A stretch of 64,000 nucleotides of DNA from Gluconobacter cerevisiae (GTDB lineage: Bacteria; Pseudomonadota; Alphaproteobacteria; Acetobacterales; Acetobacteraceae). This document shows positions 20,001 through 26,731 of the stretch, in pieces. The translations under genes were made by a program, and so were the position numbers. Each line of letters begins with the position of its first letter. Within the stretch, counting starts at the first letter, position 1. The notes under the pieces are model-generated. The model saw only the letters and a list, made by a program, of their open reading frames with translations. It was not told the origin of the DNA and made no database searches. The stretch spans positions 186,001 to 250,000 of the forward strand of contig NZ_JABCQO010000001.1 of the NCBI RefSeq assembly GCF_015244675.1. Direction: 5' to 3'.

Positions 20001-20080
20001 AGGCAACACGAGCACGATTTGCCACAGCTCTGAATGAAGCACGCCGTATGAAAGATGCGCCCGATACGTTTCATCTATAA
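14039..20080 (+). CDS. Giant DUF4011 / superfamily 1 helicase / Vsr-like nuclease protein (candidate antiphage defence)
   Basis: 2013 residues. Domains in order: beta-sandwich-like N-terminus; transglutaminase-like segment with Cys244 (TCLDTT) and His270 (RGHAF); DUF4011 start at about 407 (WCNRLLDMSARNRLLNLPKS); SF1 helicase with Walker A GPPGTGKS (729-736), Walker B DEAS (1367-1370), GDPKQLPPT, and motif VI NVAITRARE; a Vsr/DUF559-type PD-(D/E)xK nuclease with Asp1693 and E1710-C-D1712-G followed by TYHRS and GWNILRIWSTDWW; and a C-terminal DUF3320-like helical domain (about 1840-1925). Helicase plus nuclease in one chain fits recognition and cutting of foreign DNA. From memory, a DUF4011-helicase-Vsr architecture has been reported as antiphage (Hhe). 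It stands alone, next to tRNA-Glu and the mrr remnant. All key motifs look intact. Confidence 0.88.
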   Translation: MRLSSVVEISVTADHQHIADDVEITAEEKKPELRIVLQETVNASLWENSVPILEALEFDNKSENTYQVVEITITSEPHFLTPRSWMLQQIGPDELRVLNDRDLTLNGSLLSAQAEASRAVVTIVARAGEQELTKVTRDVRMLARNEWGGLSGIPDILAAFVLPNDPAIARILRSASEILRQAGHSPSLEGYQGDKTRVWAQAQALWCAICALDITYINPPASFVENGQRIRLPTQVVEDRLATCLDTTVLFAACLEAIGLRPLIVLTRGHAFAGLWLSQQDAGSSVVQDLPGIRNRLKLDDLRVFETTLVTAAHKPSFTAACEHGEAHLRKIDDDDQEAFREVIDIYRARLRRIRPLSTSAGALGADAAETIPDESAGQPAFEAAPPLREDREEERLPDRPADRVQRWCNRLLDMSARNRLLNLPKSDRQLIELDCPDPAALEDMVAEMRSGGSAKPLRFVAAPGLMDDDDPRNKALHQGRHHEDASRAYALEALKRREIVVQRKEDKLQTALTEIYRHARNSEQEGGTNVLFLTIGALAWTSQDKSRPYLAPLILVPVILERASIKSPFTLRAHGDETRINTTLLEMLRAEYDIRIPLLEAESLPEDESGLDVSKIIEAFRLHLRHIPGWEIRDHVSLTTLSFAKFLMWKDLLERKEHLATNDVASRLLNGVKDGEQTSPPLPDGFNPADDLDDALAKADLVCPMEADSSQLKAIARAAAGENFVLLGPPGTGKSQTIGNIIANTLAQGRTVLFVAEKRTALEVVRARLSKLGIAEFCLDLFSPKANKMAVLQQFQTAQAALEDFQPEEYSRTKQTLDTIRTELNAYVRDLHTPRRNGWTPYRGIGVTLRAQESSIVRIPLEWANADVHSKADYDALVQSVEDLSTLYARIGDVVVSPRLAGLEQTDWSPLWEGRLLDAVNGALSALDTLREAALSVTKALSLPQNNFSLQRLEQIRALCSHLLLPNAAAWSFTESARETRDAVLLEQESVARCHTLTVDLNARWKDSVRTLPVAETLAEWRATKEKWLLARSMGQKAIRKRLESHAVALPEDCESDLEALVERAALLEKLTNASHKTSIGPMWRGLETDFDAINAAFGWGQETRTRLAGCTAETGELLTARAHLRTLLTEGQDLLAPGGTVHASLTRSLAAFINLDAAVETLANYSASDITRLAPPENPDWLEQTSDKLRDWKEAARELRDWCSWRRACHQAAQLGLTPMIEAIEHGLVAKDDVLAAFEANYARWWTMHAVSESVLLSSFVAATHEGRIVRFRELDEKLKTLAIRLIRARLAGRIPGEAARQHDPEYKVLTREIAKKSRHLPVRQLAEKMPSALRTLTPCLMMSPLSVAQYLPADADPFDLVIFDEASQIATWDAIGAIGRGKQVIVVGDPKQLPPTDFFTAGRVGADADPSDEMTDLDSILDECLGAGIPAISLEWHYRSRHESLIAFSNQSYYGGDLVTFPSPVTADQAVSFRFVPKGIYEPGKNGSHTNPAEARMVAAEAVRIMRDGTDRSVGIVTFNAEQQKLIVDLLDAEVRKDPALERFTGEQAHEPVLVKNLENVQGEERDVMLFSLTYGPDITGKISMNFGPLNRDGGERRLNVAITRAREQLIVFGSLRGDQIAIERTRAAGVRDLRRFLLFAERGPMALAGAHEGSVGGYDSPFEVEVATMLQAKGWEVTTQVGVSGFRVDLGVIDPDLPSTFLAGIECDGATYHRSATARDRDRLRQAVLENLGWNILRIWSTDWWTNAPREVERVEVALQNFLKIARQERADQAEQDAAKAEALLNTGPIEHEENPAASVETTECEVLPDQPAAEPSSEQIEHLEPLYAKAPEHMPSDDVTCSDIEADPSRFTQDDYLPTLARLVVRTVDQAKVIREDVLIQTLSRAHGFSRVGREIRERVQSAIPTSMARTEEDIGTFIWSDRQPVVPRLPLTSLTAEKSVDPAMFPLAALMDLASRAIAIDCPDDDAIARMRDACGMSRMGQATRARFATALNEARRMKDAPDTFHL

Positions 20081-20088
20081 AAAACGCT

Positions 20089-20117
20089 GCCTGCCAGCCT
20101 TGAATTGGCAGGCTTTC
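20089..20117 (+). terminator. Hairpin terminator after the DUF4011 helicase gene
   Basis: GCCTGCCA and TGGCAGGC pair around a 9-nt loop, starting 8 bp after the TAA stop and followed by TTTC. The U-run is short, so it may be only moderately efficient. Confidence 0.55.
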
Positions 20118-21020
20118 AAAGTAATTGGGAGCCGGAATACCAACCCTCTGAAAATGTCGCAGACTGCGTGAAGCACAACATAGTTCTTCACCATCGCTGT
20201 CGCCGCGATTGTCGCGGCAAACTGGCTTCAGACTGAACACGACTGGAGCGTGGATCGAAACTTGCGAGGACGGCATTATGCGCTGACGGATGATGGACCG
20301 GGAAGCGCTATATTCTAATCTACCAGGAGGCGATACTAGTCCTCTTGAGGAAAATAAATCGGCATCTGCTGTAGATGAATACTGATGGCCTCGATCCCCA
20401 TACAGACACAGAGAGTACCCACGGTCAGGATGAGCCGGATCTGAAGATTGGCACCAGATCATATGAAAGCGGCTGCTTTTGCTCCCATCCACTGAGGGGC
20501 AGAGCCTTGTCCAGATTAGGGCGGAAGGCCTCAAAATCCCCAATCAGGGAAAAGTTGGTTGCCAGGTCCTCACAGTCGGACAAAGCGCTCTGCAAAATCA
20601 AAAGAAATCGGCGCGCTACACGAGCCATTCCAATTCCAAAAAAAGAATACAACCACAAAGGCGGCTTGCCTGTAAGAATTTATTCCACGCCATCAAAATA
20701 CTGAACAAAAGAAAAAAAATATATATCTTAAAATAAACTCATAGTAGAATTTTTATATAAAATTAATTTATTTCTATTCTTCATTTTTAACTAAAAAATT
20801 TACAAGTAAATTTTATTCATCATCTACAGACACAATTATATTGTTATAATCAAAATTATTTTATTCATAGAAATAAATGAACTTTTCATTTTTGATTCCG
20901 TTAAAAATATTCAAATTATCTCCATACCACTTATTATAATATAAATTACTATTTTGATTTTATTTATCAAAATAGTTTGGATTTAATTATATAAATATCA
21001 ATTATTAATGGATATATATC
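20118..21020. other. Gene-free stretch changing from mixed to very AT-rich sequence
   Basis: About 900 bp without a supportable gene. The first 500 bp are of near-normal composition and hold only short frames with stops; they may be eroded remains of a mobile element or gene, but no family could be recognised. From about 20,640 the sequence becomes strongly AT-rich, with runs such as AAAAAAAATATATAT and ATTTTTATATAAAATTAATTT, and stays so through the next gene. Such AT-rich DNA is a usual target of H-NS/MucR-like silencers and marks foreign origin. Confidence 0.6.
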
Positions 21021-22190
21021 ATGATTTTTTGTAATGATTTTGTATCAATGAATTTTTCTCCAAAAATCAATAATGATGGAATAAGAGACAATACTATAAT
21101 CGTAACAATAAGTGGAATTGGGCATGAACATGATTCAGATAAATATATTCTGTTAGAAGATGATTTTTCTGATTTCAATTTGCTTGGCATAACCAGTAAA
21201 AAAAGAGATTTTTTTATCAATAATTCTACAAATATAGCCATAGACTTTTTGAAAAATTTTTTGGGGCAATTCTCTGAAGTGATTGTTATTACCCATTCTA
21301 TGGGTGGTTTTTTTGGATTTTATTTAAATAAATACATAGACATTGATTTATGTATTGTTTGCAGCCCGTATCTATCTCTTTCTTCAGAGGAAATGAATTT
21401 AAGCAATGACGACAATAGGGTGTTACAAGACAGAATAAGTGGGTTTTGCATAGAAAATTACTGCATTAATAAAATTAAAGTATCAAATTTAGAATTAAAA
21501 AGACAAGAAAATCTTATAATTATAATAGACCCAATTTTAATTGATGATAAAAAAACAGCTCACATGGTAGATACATTTTTTAAAAAAATTAATGTTATTA
21601 TGCTTCCAAACTGCGGACATTTATCACTTTATTATTTGGAGAGGAGCCATGTAATAAGCTCAATAATAAGAAATAAAATAAAAACTATTGATAAACTGTT
21701 TGTTAAGAAAATAATAAGTGGCGTATTAACTTTTTATCTTCGGTGCGTTTCTTTTAGAAGTTCAAAAATTTGTATCAAGAGTCAAATTTATTTCAACGAT
21801 CAGGAACTTCATAAAAATTATTATTCCTTTGTCTATGATGCATCGTGTTCAGATGAAAACAATGACCATTATATATTTATCAATAAATATGGTTGCATTA
21901 TGAGTTTTTGCCTCTCAAAATCAGGAATTTCTTGGTCATCAATGCCTTTTGAAGACGGTAAGTTTTCTGCTGTCATTATGAATAAGCACAAAAATATGTG
22001 CTTTTCGTTCTATAATGAGCAATTTATTGAAATGGACTATAAAAAAGTCTATTTAGAATTAAATAAATCAGAAAATGAATTTTCAAAGATTCCCTTTTCA
22101 AGAGATTTTTTTACTAATTACTTCAATAAATTAAGCTTTAACGAAAAAATAGATCTTTATTCAATCATAAATAGGAACAAAAAATCATGA
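21021..22190 (+). CDS. Alpha/beta-hydrolase-fold protein in AT-rich foreign DNA; candidate T3SS effector
   Basis: 389 residues with extreme AT-rich codon use (Asn, Ile, Lys and Asp dominate), unlike every neighbour. The nucleophile elbow THSMGG places Ser93 after a hydrophobic strand (EVIVI). Asp170 (LIIIID) and His200 (NCGHLSLYY) are spaced as the acid and base of a serine-hydrolase triad. The half after residue 230 (KIIS...) is unrelated to known hydrolase caps, and has beta-rich, aromatic segments of unknown role. There is no signal peptide or membrane helix. It lies next to the T3SS translocator candidate, so delivery by the T3SS as a lipase/esterase effector is possible but unproven. The ATG at 21021 follows an AT-rich leader with weak ribosome-binding signal. 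Confidence 0.7.
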   Translation: MIFCNDFVSMNFSPKINNDGIRDNTIIVTISGIGHEHDSDKYILLEDDFSDFNLLGITSKKRDFFINNSTNIAIDFLKNFLGQFSEVIVITHSMGGFFGFYLNKYIDIDLCIVCSPYLSLSSEEMNLSNDDNRVLQDRISGFCIENYCINKIKVSNLELKRQENLIIIIDPILIDDKKTAHMVDTFFKKINVIMLPNCGHLSLYYLERSHVISSIIRNKIKTIDKLFVKKIISGVLTFYLRCVSFRSSKICIKSQIYFNDQELHKNYYSFVYDASCSDENNDHYIFINKYGCIMSFCLSKSGISWSSMPFEDGKFSAVIMNKHKNMCFSFYNEQFIEMDYKKVYLELNKSENEFSKIPFSRDFFTNYFNKLSFNEKIDLYSIINRNKKS

Positions 22191-22410
22191 GAATAAGTTA
22201 AAATCTATTATTAATAGACTTATTGGAGAATAATATAAATAAAATAGGAGAAATTTTTAAATTATTACTCCAAAGAGAGGTTTTAATTTATTTATCCTTC
22301 GTAAATAGCCGTCTTTGTGGAACAAAATCAAATTACGAGCGCCCGCCTCTCTTTCCATATTAGCGTTTGATCGCAAGTTCCGCCCAAATGAGCCAGCCCG
22401 TTGCCAGACA

Positions 22411-22441
22411 GGTTGACGTCAGCATGTACTTTTAACGTCTC
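22411..22441 (+). promoter_or_regulatory. Candidate tts-box-like element upstream of the translocator gene
   Basis: TTGACGTCAGCATG followed by TTTTAACG ends about 40 bp before the ATG at 22481. The CGTCAG core is shared with elements upstream of three other T3SS loci in the window (24830-24861, 33562-33586, 43984-44008). Rhizobial TtsI binds tts boxes whose first half, from memory, is GTCAG(C)TT. This copy is the weakest match of the four. Confidence 0.35.
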
Positions 22442-22480
22442 AGCCAGAATAATTTTTCTCTGTCTTGATGGAGCACGGGC

Positions 22481-23722
22481 ATGTTGATTGGGACTATCGC
22501 TTCGGGAGGCACTGAAGCAGGTGCTCAGACGGCGGGCAGCGAACTGGAACATTCTGGCTCGGAGAGTACCAAGACAGGAAAGAAAGCCGACAAGAATGCG
22601 GCCTATAACGAGGATCTAGAACAGGGAATGGATACGCTTCAGCAGAGCGATCCGGCCCTGTTTTCAAAGATCATGACCGCTGGCGAATCTGGAAACGGCA
22701 ACGGCCTCGTCGAGAACGAGCTTCAGGCTTACAAGAACGGCGATCTAACCAAGAGCCAAGCAATTGCAGCGATTTCCGGCGCCCAGTCACTTGCAAATAA
22801 CAATGGCGGCGGACGGATCAACAAGAAAGAGCGGGCCGAGGCAAAAGAGGTTCTGGGGGGAAGCTATATCAAGGGCGGCCAGACCCGTGCCGGTCATGCA
22901 ATTCTCAAATTTCTTGAAGATACGTCCCCGATTGCCCAGATCGTGAAGGGCATCAAGTCCAAGACGTCTGATGGACCGGGGAAGGAAACGATTCTTCAGG
23001 CAGGAAGCGGCGCTTTGTCGACCGCGACACAGCAAGCCATGTCTGATCTCGAACAGACAGATCCTTCTCTGGCCCAACAGTTTTCGACCGATGCCAGCAA
23101 GAAGAATGGCAATGCCATGGCGCAGGATCTGGAGATTGCTGGCGAAGAAGCCGTCAACTCTGGGGGAGCGTTTTCTGATGCAGATGCAGCAACACTCGGA
23201 AGTCAGATTGGGCAGATGGGGGCAGGAAAGGTCTCCAAAAAAGATGCGGCAGCTTTTGAGGCCGAATTCGGGGAGGGCACGATTGATCGTGGCAGTACAA
23301 AGGCCTCCAAAGGGTGGGACAAGTTCGAAACGGGGATTGGAAATTTCCTGTCCTCTGTTGTTTCTCCGCTGACAGACGGGGTCGGAATGATCGACCAGTT
23401 TGCCAAAGGGAATAAGAGTCAGGGTCTGAAAGATCTGGGCGGGATGTTTGAAGGCGTCGCCAGCGATGCCGCGCTGCTCTTTGTTCCCGAGATCGCGCCG
23501 GAAGTGGATGGGGCAACCGCTGCTGCCCGCACTGCTGAAGGCGTTGCGGAGAGTGCAGGGAAAGGTGCATCTTCAATTGGCGACATTCTCAAAAGTGCCG
23601 CTGGCAAGGTGGGCGACGGCCTCATGACAGGCGTAGATACCCTAGATTATGGATATAATATCTACTCCATGGGAGAGGGCGATCCGACTGCTCAGCAGCA
23701 CAAAAATGCAGAACAAGCCTGA
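22481..23722 (+). CDS. Probable T3SS translocator/secreted protein with internal duplication (HrpF/HrpK/NopX-like)
   Basis: 413 residues, Gly/Ala/Ser/Asp-rich, with no Cys or signal peptide. Two copies of an 85-residue unit are seen at about 48-133 and 185-271: each begins with a Q-x-M-D/S-x-L-x-Q-x-DP segment, has NGN in the middle, KK-x5-A/E before the end, and closes with FG/LGG...G. A C-terminal region (280-390) holds moderately hydrophobic stretches (NFLSSVVSPLTDGVGMI, SDAALLFVPEIAPEV). Xanthomonas HrpF and rhizobial NopX have N-terminal repeats and C-terminal hydrophobic segments and act as pore-forming translocators, so that role fits. ATG at 22481 with a purine-rich GGAG 7 bp upstream. 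It is separated from the hydrolase gene and reads toward harpin-like 23817-24764. Confidence 0.55.
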   Translation: MLIGTIASGGTEAGAQTAGSELEHSGSESTKTGKKADKNAAYNEDLEQGMDTLQQSDPALFSKIMTAGESGNGNGLVENELQAYKNGDLTKSQAIAAISGAQSLANNNGGGRINKKERAEAKEVLGGSYIKGGQTRAGHAILKFLEDTSPIAQIVKGIKSKTSDGPGKETILQAGSGALSTATQQAMSDLEQTDPSLAQQFSTDASKKNGNAMAQDLEIAGEEAVNSGGAFSDADAATLGSQIGQMGAGKVSKKDAAAFEAEFGEGTIDRGSTKASKGWDKFETGIGNFLSSVVSPLTDGVGMIDQFAKGNKSQGLKDLGGMFEGVASDAALLFVPEIAPEVDGATAAARTAEGVAESAGKGASSIGDILKSAAGKVGDGLMTGVDTLDYGYNIYSMGEGDPTAQQHKNAEQA

Positions 23723-23756
23723 TCAGACTGTATTCTGGTTTTAGTCTTCCAAAGAC

Positions 23757-23800
23757 AAAAAGCCATAAACCGGGGCGATACGGCCCCGGTTTATGGCTTG
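23757..23800. terminator. Strong bidirectional terminator
   Basis: A perfect 16-bp stem (AGCCATAAACCGGGGC with its complement) and a 6-nt loop lie between two convergent genes. AAAA precedes it and a T-containing run follows, so it can serve both strands. Confidence 0.85.
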
Positions 23801-23816
23801 GTTATTTAACCCTGAT

Positions 23817-24764
23817 TCAGGCGTCTCCGAAATCCGCAGTGTAATGCTGGCTTGCATCCTGCGCCATGGTCATCGGATTGGAACTGGTGGCGTTGCGATC
23901 GTCATCGGGATGGAGATAGGCGTTGCCTGTTCCCAGCTTTGACTCCATATAGGCGCCGCCATCTTTCATGTCCTGCGTTGAGCCGTCATACCATCCGGTT
24001 ACGGTAGCGCGGCCGCCTGCGTCTTTTGTTACGGCGTTGGAAGGGGCGTCACTGGCAATGCTCTTGCTATCGCCTGCGGTCTTGCCATTTCCATCAGAGA
24101 CTTTGATGGATGCGTTGCGTCCGTCAATATAACTGACATCGTCATTATTGACGCCCTTGGCATCCGCATAGAACTCCAGACGGCTGGCAGTGGACTGGAA
24201 ATTGCCGGATGAATCTGCCTCGGCGTCATAGCCGCCCTGACCATTCTGATATTTCAGTGTGCCAGTCTGGCCGGGTTTGAGGTCGATCTCAGCTGTAGGC
24301 TGGGTCGTGGACCCGCCGTTGAGAAACTGGCCGATTTTTTCATCGTGATTGCTGGTATTGGTGATGGTGGTCGTATTGGGACCGTCTCCCGCATTGACGC
24401 TGGAAGTGCCAGACGTTGCCGCAGCGGGGCTGGACGCGTCGCTCGAAGCCGGAGCCGCGGCTGCGGGCGATGTGCTTCCTGTTGCGGGTATCGCAGATGC
24501 AGAAGGCGCACCGGCCGGAGAGATGGCAGGGCTTGGCGTATCGGAACCCGGGCTTGTGGAGCCTTCTTTATTTCCCTGCTTCAGCAGGACCATGAGCTCC
24601 TGAAAGACTTCCGCAAGTTTGGCTTCTTCCTGCGTGTTCTGTGGGCCGCTGCTCTGGCCTGCGCCATTCGCGCTTCCTGTACCGGAAGACAGGCTTCCGG
24701 ACTGCATTGCGGCCATCAGTTCCTGAATCAGGCTCTGTGTGTCGGGCGTAATTGAAGTGCTCAT
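23817..24764 (-). CDS. Harpin-like secreted protein with a beta-rich C-terminal domain
   Basis: 315 residues, no Cys, very rich in Ser, Ala, Gly, Thr and Asn. Residues 1-80 contain two amphipathic helices (LIQELMAAMQSG and KLAEVFQELMVLLKQGNK), typical of harpins. Residues 85-140 are a Pro/Ser/Ala linker. From about 145 a folded-looking domain begins: KIGQFLNGG, IDLKPGQTGTLKYQNG, SRLEFYADAKGVNNDDVSYIDG, GWYDG, AYLHPDDDRNA. I do not recognise this domain; it resembles wall- or sugar-interacting beta proteins in look only. Location between the translocator candidate and sctU, with its own upstream GTCAG element, points to a T3SS-secreted helper protein, as in HrpW-type two-domain harpins. Confidence 0.6.
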   Translation of the reverse strand: MSTSITPDTQSLIQELMAAMQSGSLSSGTGSANGAGQSSGPQNTQEEAKLAEVFQELMVLLKQGNKEGSTSPGSDTPSPAISPAGAPSASAIPATGSTSPAAAAPASSDASSPAAATSGTSSVNAGDGPNTTTITNTSNHDEKIGQFLNGGSTTQPTAEIDLKPGQTGTLKYQNGQGGYDAEADSSGNFQSTASRLEFYADAKGVNNDDVSYIDGRNASIKVSDGNGKTAGDSKSIASDAPSNAVTKDAGGRATVTGWYDGSTQDMKDGGAYMESKLGTGNAYLHPDDDRNATSSNPMTMAQDASQHYTADFGDA

Positions 24765-24829
24765 GTCGTCCTCATCGTGCGGCTGAAAGCGGGCATGACA
24801 AACGGATTCATAGCCGCGTTTTTCTGCAG

Positions 24830-24861
24830 GATCTGTTTACGATGGGAAGCTGACGTCAGCC
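24830..24861 (-). promoter_or_regulatory. tts-box-like element upstream of the harpin-like gene
   Basis: Read on the minus strand: CTGACGTCAGCTT followed by CCCATCG, about 65-95 bp before the start at 24764. GCTGACGTCAGC (24849-24860) is a perfect 12-bp palindrome. GTCAGCTT equals the first half of the rhizobial tts box as I remember it. The element lies in the sctU-harpin gap and would give this gene its own promoter. Confidence 0.45.
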
Positions 24862-24881
24862 TGATTTGCGTCCCGACGGCT

Positions 24882-25925
24882 TCATGACGGAAGATTCTGA
24901 AGAATACGCGCGACGGGCTGGAAGAATTCCGGCGTGATCGTTGTGCCAGGCTTGAATTTTTCCGCAAGATTTCGCGCAAGTTCATAATCCCAGACGATAG
25001 GAATGCGGCTCTCCTGAGCAATCGTTCGATAGATCTCAGCCTGTTCTCCATGCGCTCGGCAGACAATACGCGGAAGCGGAGTTTGCGGCGGTTTATAGCG
25101 CAGGCCAATGGCAACCGAGTCTCCACAAATCATGACGCTTGCCTGCTTCGGACCAAGCGGCACCGTATTGCGACGGGCCTGACTCTGAAGACGGCGCTGT
25201 TGTCGTTTGATCAGCGGGTTGCCCTGACTTTCCTTCCGTTCGTTCTTCGCCTCGGTGGGCGTCATCCGCATTTCCTTGAGAAACATCTGTCTTTGGATCA
25301 GCAGGTCGATCACGCCGGAAACCATGTAAAAGACGCAAGCCGCCCCAAAGATCGGCATAAGGAGCGTAAAGAGAATGCGGGGCAGTTCGGTAACCCCGGC
25401 TTCAGGCACACGGACGAGACCACCAATCGCGCCATGAATAATGAGTGCCAGTGTTCCACCGAAAAACAGAACCTTGACCACTGACATGCCCAGATCCACG
25501 AAAGTCCGGGCTTTAAAGAGGTTTGCGAACCCTGAAACCGGATTGATCTTCTCGAATTTCGGCATCACGGGATCAAGTGCGAAGACAAACCCACCATTGG
25601 TCAGAATCCTGACGAGAATGCCTGTTATAATGGCGAGAGCGAGGGGCGTCAGGGCGTCTTCGAGGCAGACATTTCTGAGGGCCTGACCCACGCTCCCGAC
25701 CCCGGACCTGAAATCCATCGTGAGAGCATTTCCGACAGCATCCATCATCGTTTGCAGATGGATGGCAATCGCATTGCGCCGCAGCAAAAGCCAGCCGATC
25801 AGAACGATAGTCACCACTCCGGACTGAAGGTCCGGAGCCTTGGCGATATGGCCTTTGCGACGTTCATCAGCGAGTTTTTTGGCAGAGGCCGGGAGGGATT
25901 TTTCCTCGCTACTGCTACCGCTCAT
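24882..25925 (-). CDS. sctU: T3SS export switch protein SctU (RhcU/HrcU), NPTH motif replaced by CGDS
   Basis: 347 residues, normal for SctU/FlhB. Four hydrophobic segments lie in the first 210 residues, including the family NPVSGFANLF loop (residues 128-137). The cytoplasmic domain starts with MRMTPTEAKNERKESQGNP. In all typical family members the autocleavage motif Asn-Pro-Thr-His precedes a (V/I/Y)AVALRY-like strand. Here that strand is VAIGLRY, and the four residues before it are C267-G-D-S270. The following APR-like (LPRIVCR) and VPIVWDYELAR motifs are intact, so the frame is good. Self-cleavage by Asn cyclisation should be impossible. It is the last gene of the sctI-U operon, and its start overlaps the sctT stop by 4 bp. 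Confidence 0.93.
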   Translation of the reverse strand: MSGSSSEEKSLPASAKKLADERRKGHIAKAPDLQSGVVTIVLIGWLLLRRNAIAIHLQTMMDAVGNALTMDFRSGVGSVGQALRNVCLEDALTPLALAIITGILVRILTNGGFVFALDPVMPKFEKINPVSGFANLFKARTFVDLGMSVVKVLFFGGTLALIIHGAIGGLVRVPEAGVTELPRILFTLLMPIFGAACVFYMVSGVIDLLIQRQMFLKEMRMTPTEAKNERKESQGNPLIKRQQRRLQSQARRNTVPLGPKQASVMICGDSVAIGLRYKPPQTPLPRIVCRAHGEQAEIYRTIAQESRIPIVWDYELARNLAEKFKPGTTITPEFFQPVARILQNLPS

Positions 25926-26728
25926 GGCTTCAGCAACTGGTGCATGGTGCCAAGAACATCCCGGGAGGCGACAAGATCATGCTTCATGTACGAAACAAGC
26001 CAGGCGCAGTAGCCGAACATCATCAGGATGAAGACCAGATTGCGCAGGTTCGGAGCGAGATCATAGAGATGCAGTTTCGGGATGGCGCGCATCAACAAAA
26101 TGACGCTCGCCTCACACAGCAGCATCGCCAGCATGACGGGGGCGCCGATTGAAAGACTCACGGTCTCCAACCGGTCGAGCAGCCCCAGCAGAACCATACC
26201 GAAACCCGGTTGTGGCGCCAGCGCCAGAGCGAGCGGAGGCCAGAGCATTTCGGACGACAGCAGCGTATCGGCCAGAAGATTGAGCCCTCCTGACAGGACA
26301 AACAGAGTCGTGACAGCAAGAGCGAAGAAACCGGCGGTTGTGGATTCCTGATTGCCGCTTCCCGGATCTTCGGCCTGTCCCTGTGTTGCGCTGCGCTGGG
26401 TATCGAGCAGTTCGCCCGCACATTGAACGCCCCAGATTGGCAGACCAATGAGGAACCCGATGATCACACCGATCACCATTTCCTTGGCGCCGAGCATACC
26501 GAGCGCCATCAGGGAACGTGGTTCGGTAAGCAATCCGGCATGGATCATGGGTGTTGCGGGAATACCGAGCGCGAAGGCAATGGCGCCAGTGATGGGGCCG
26601 CCAAGCTGCATGCGTGTAAAGACCGGCAGCACGATAGCCGCCCCCGCTGGACGGCTCATCGCCAGTGCGATGGCGCTCAGCCAAGGCATCATCTGTTGCA
26701 GGACAACAAGGGCGTCAGTGGCAGGCAC
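25922..26728 (-). CDS. sctT: T3SS export apparatus protein SctT (RhcT/HrcT, FliR family)
   Basis: 268 residues, with six or more hydrophobic helices. Family features are RPAGAAIVLPVFTRMQLGG near the N-terminus, GFLIGLPIWGVQCAGELLDTQRSA in the middle (FliR has G..ID.QRG), and LLLMRAIPKLHLYDLA near the end. SctT caps the SctR-S export gate in the inner membrane. It overlaps sctU and lies 3 bp after sctS. Confidence 0.94.
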   Translation of the reverse strand: MPATDALVVLQQMMPWLSAIALAMSRPAGAAIVLPVFTRMQLGGPITGAIAFALGIPATPMIHAGLLTEPRSLMALGMLGAKEMVIGVIIGFLIGLPIWGVQCAGELLDTQRSATQGQAEDPGSGNQESTTAGFFALAVTTLFVLSGGLNLLADTLLSSEMLWPPLALALAPQPGFGMVLLGLLDRLETVSLSIGAPVMLAMLLCEASVILLMRAIPKLHLYDLAPNLRNLVFILMMFGYCAWLVSYMKHDLVASRDVLGTMHQLLKP

Positions 26729-26731
26729 GGA

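Noticed and set aside
20375-20704. Small frames in the gap between the helicase and the AT-rich gene
   Set aside because: No ribosome-binding site, no recognisable family, and overlapping frames with stops on both strands.
13388-22300. A second copy of the tRNA-Glu 3' end (att site) closing the island
   Set aside because: I searched by eye for GGGTTCGAATCCCC and found only the tRNA itself.
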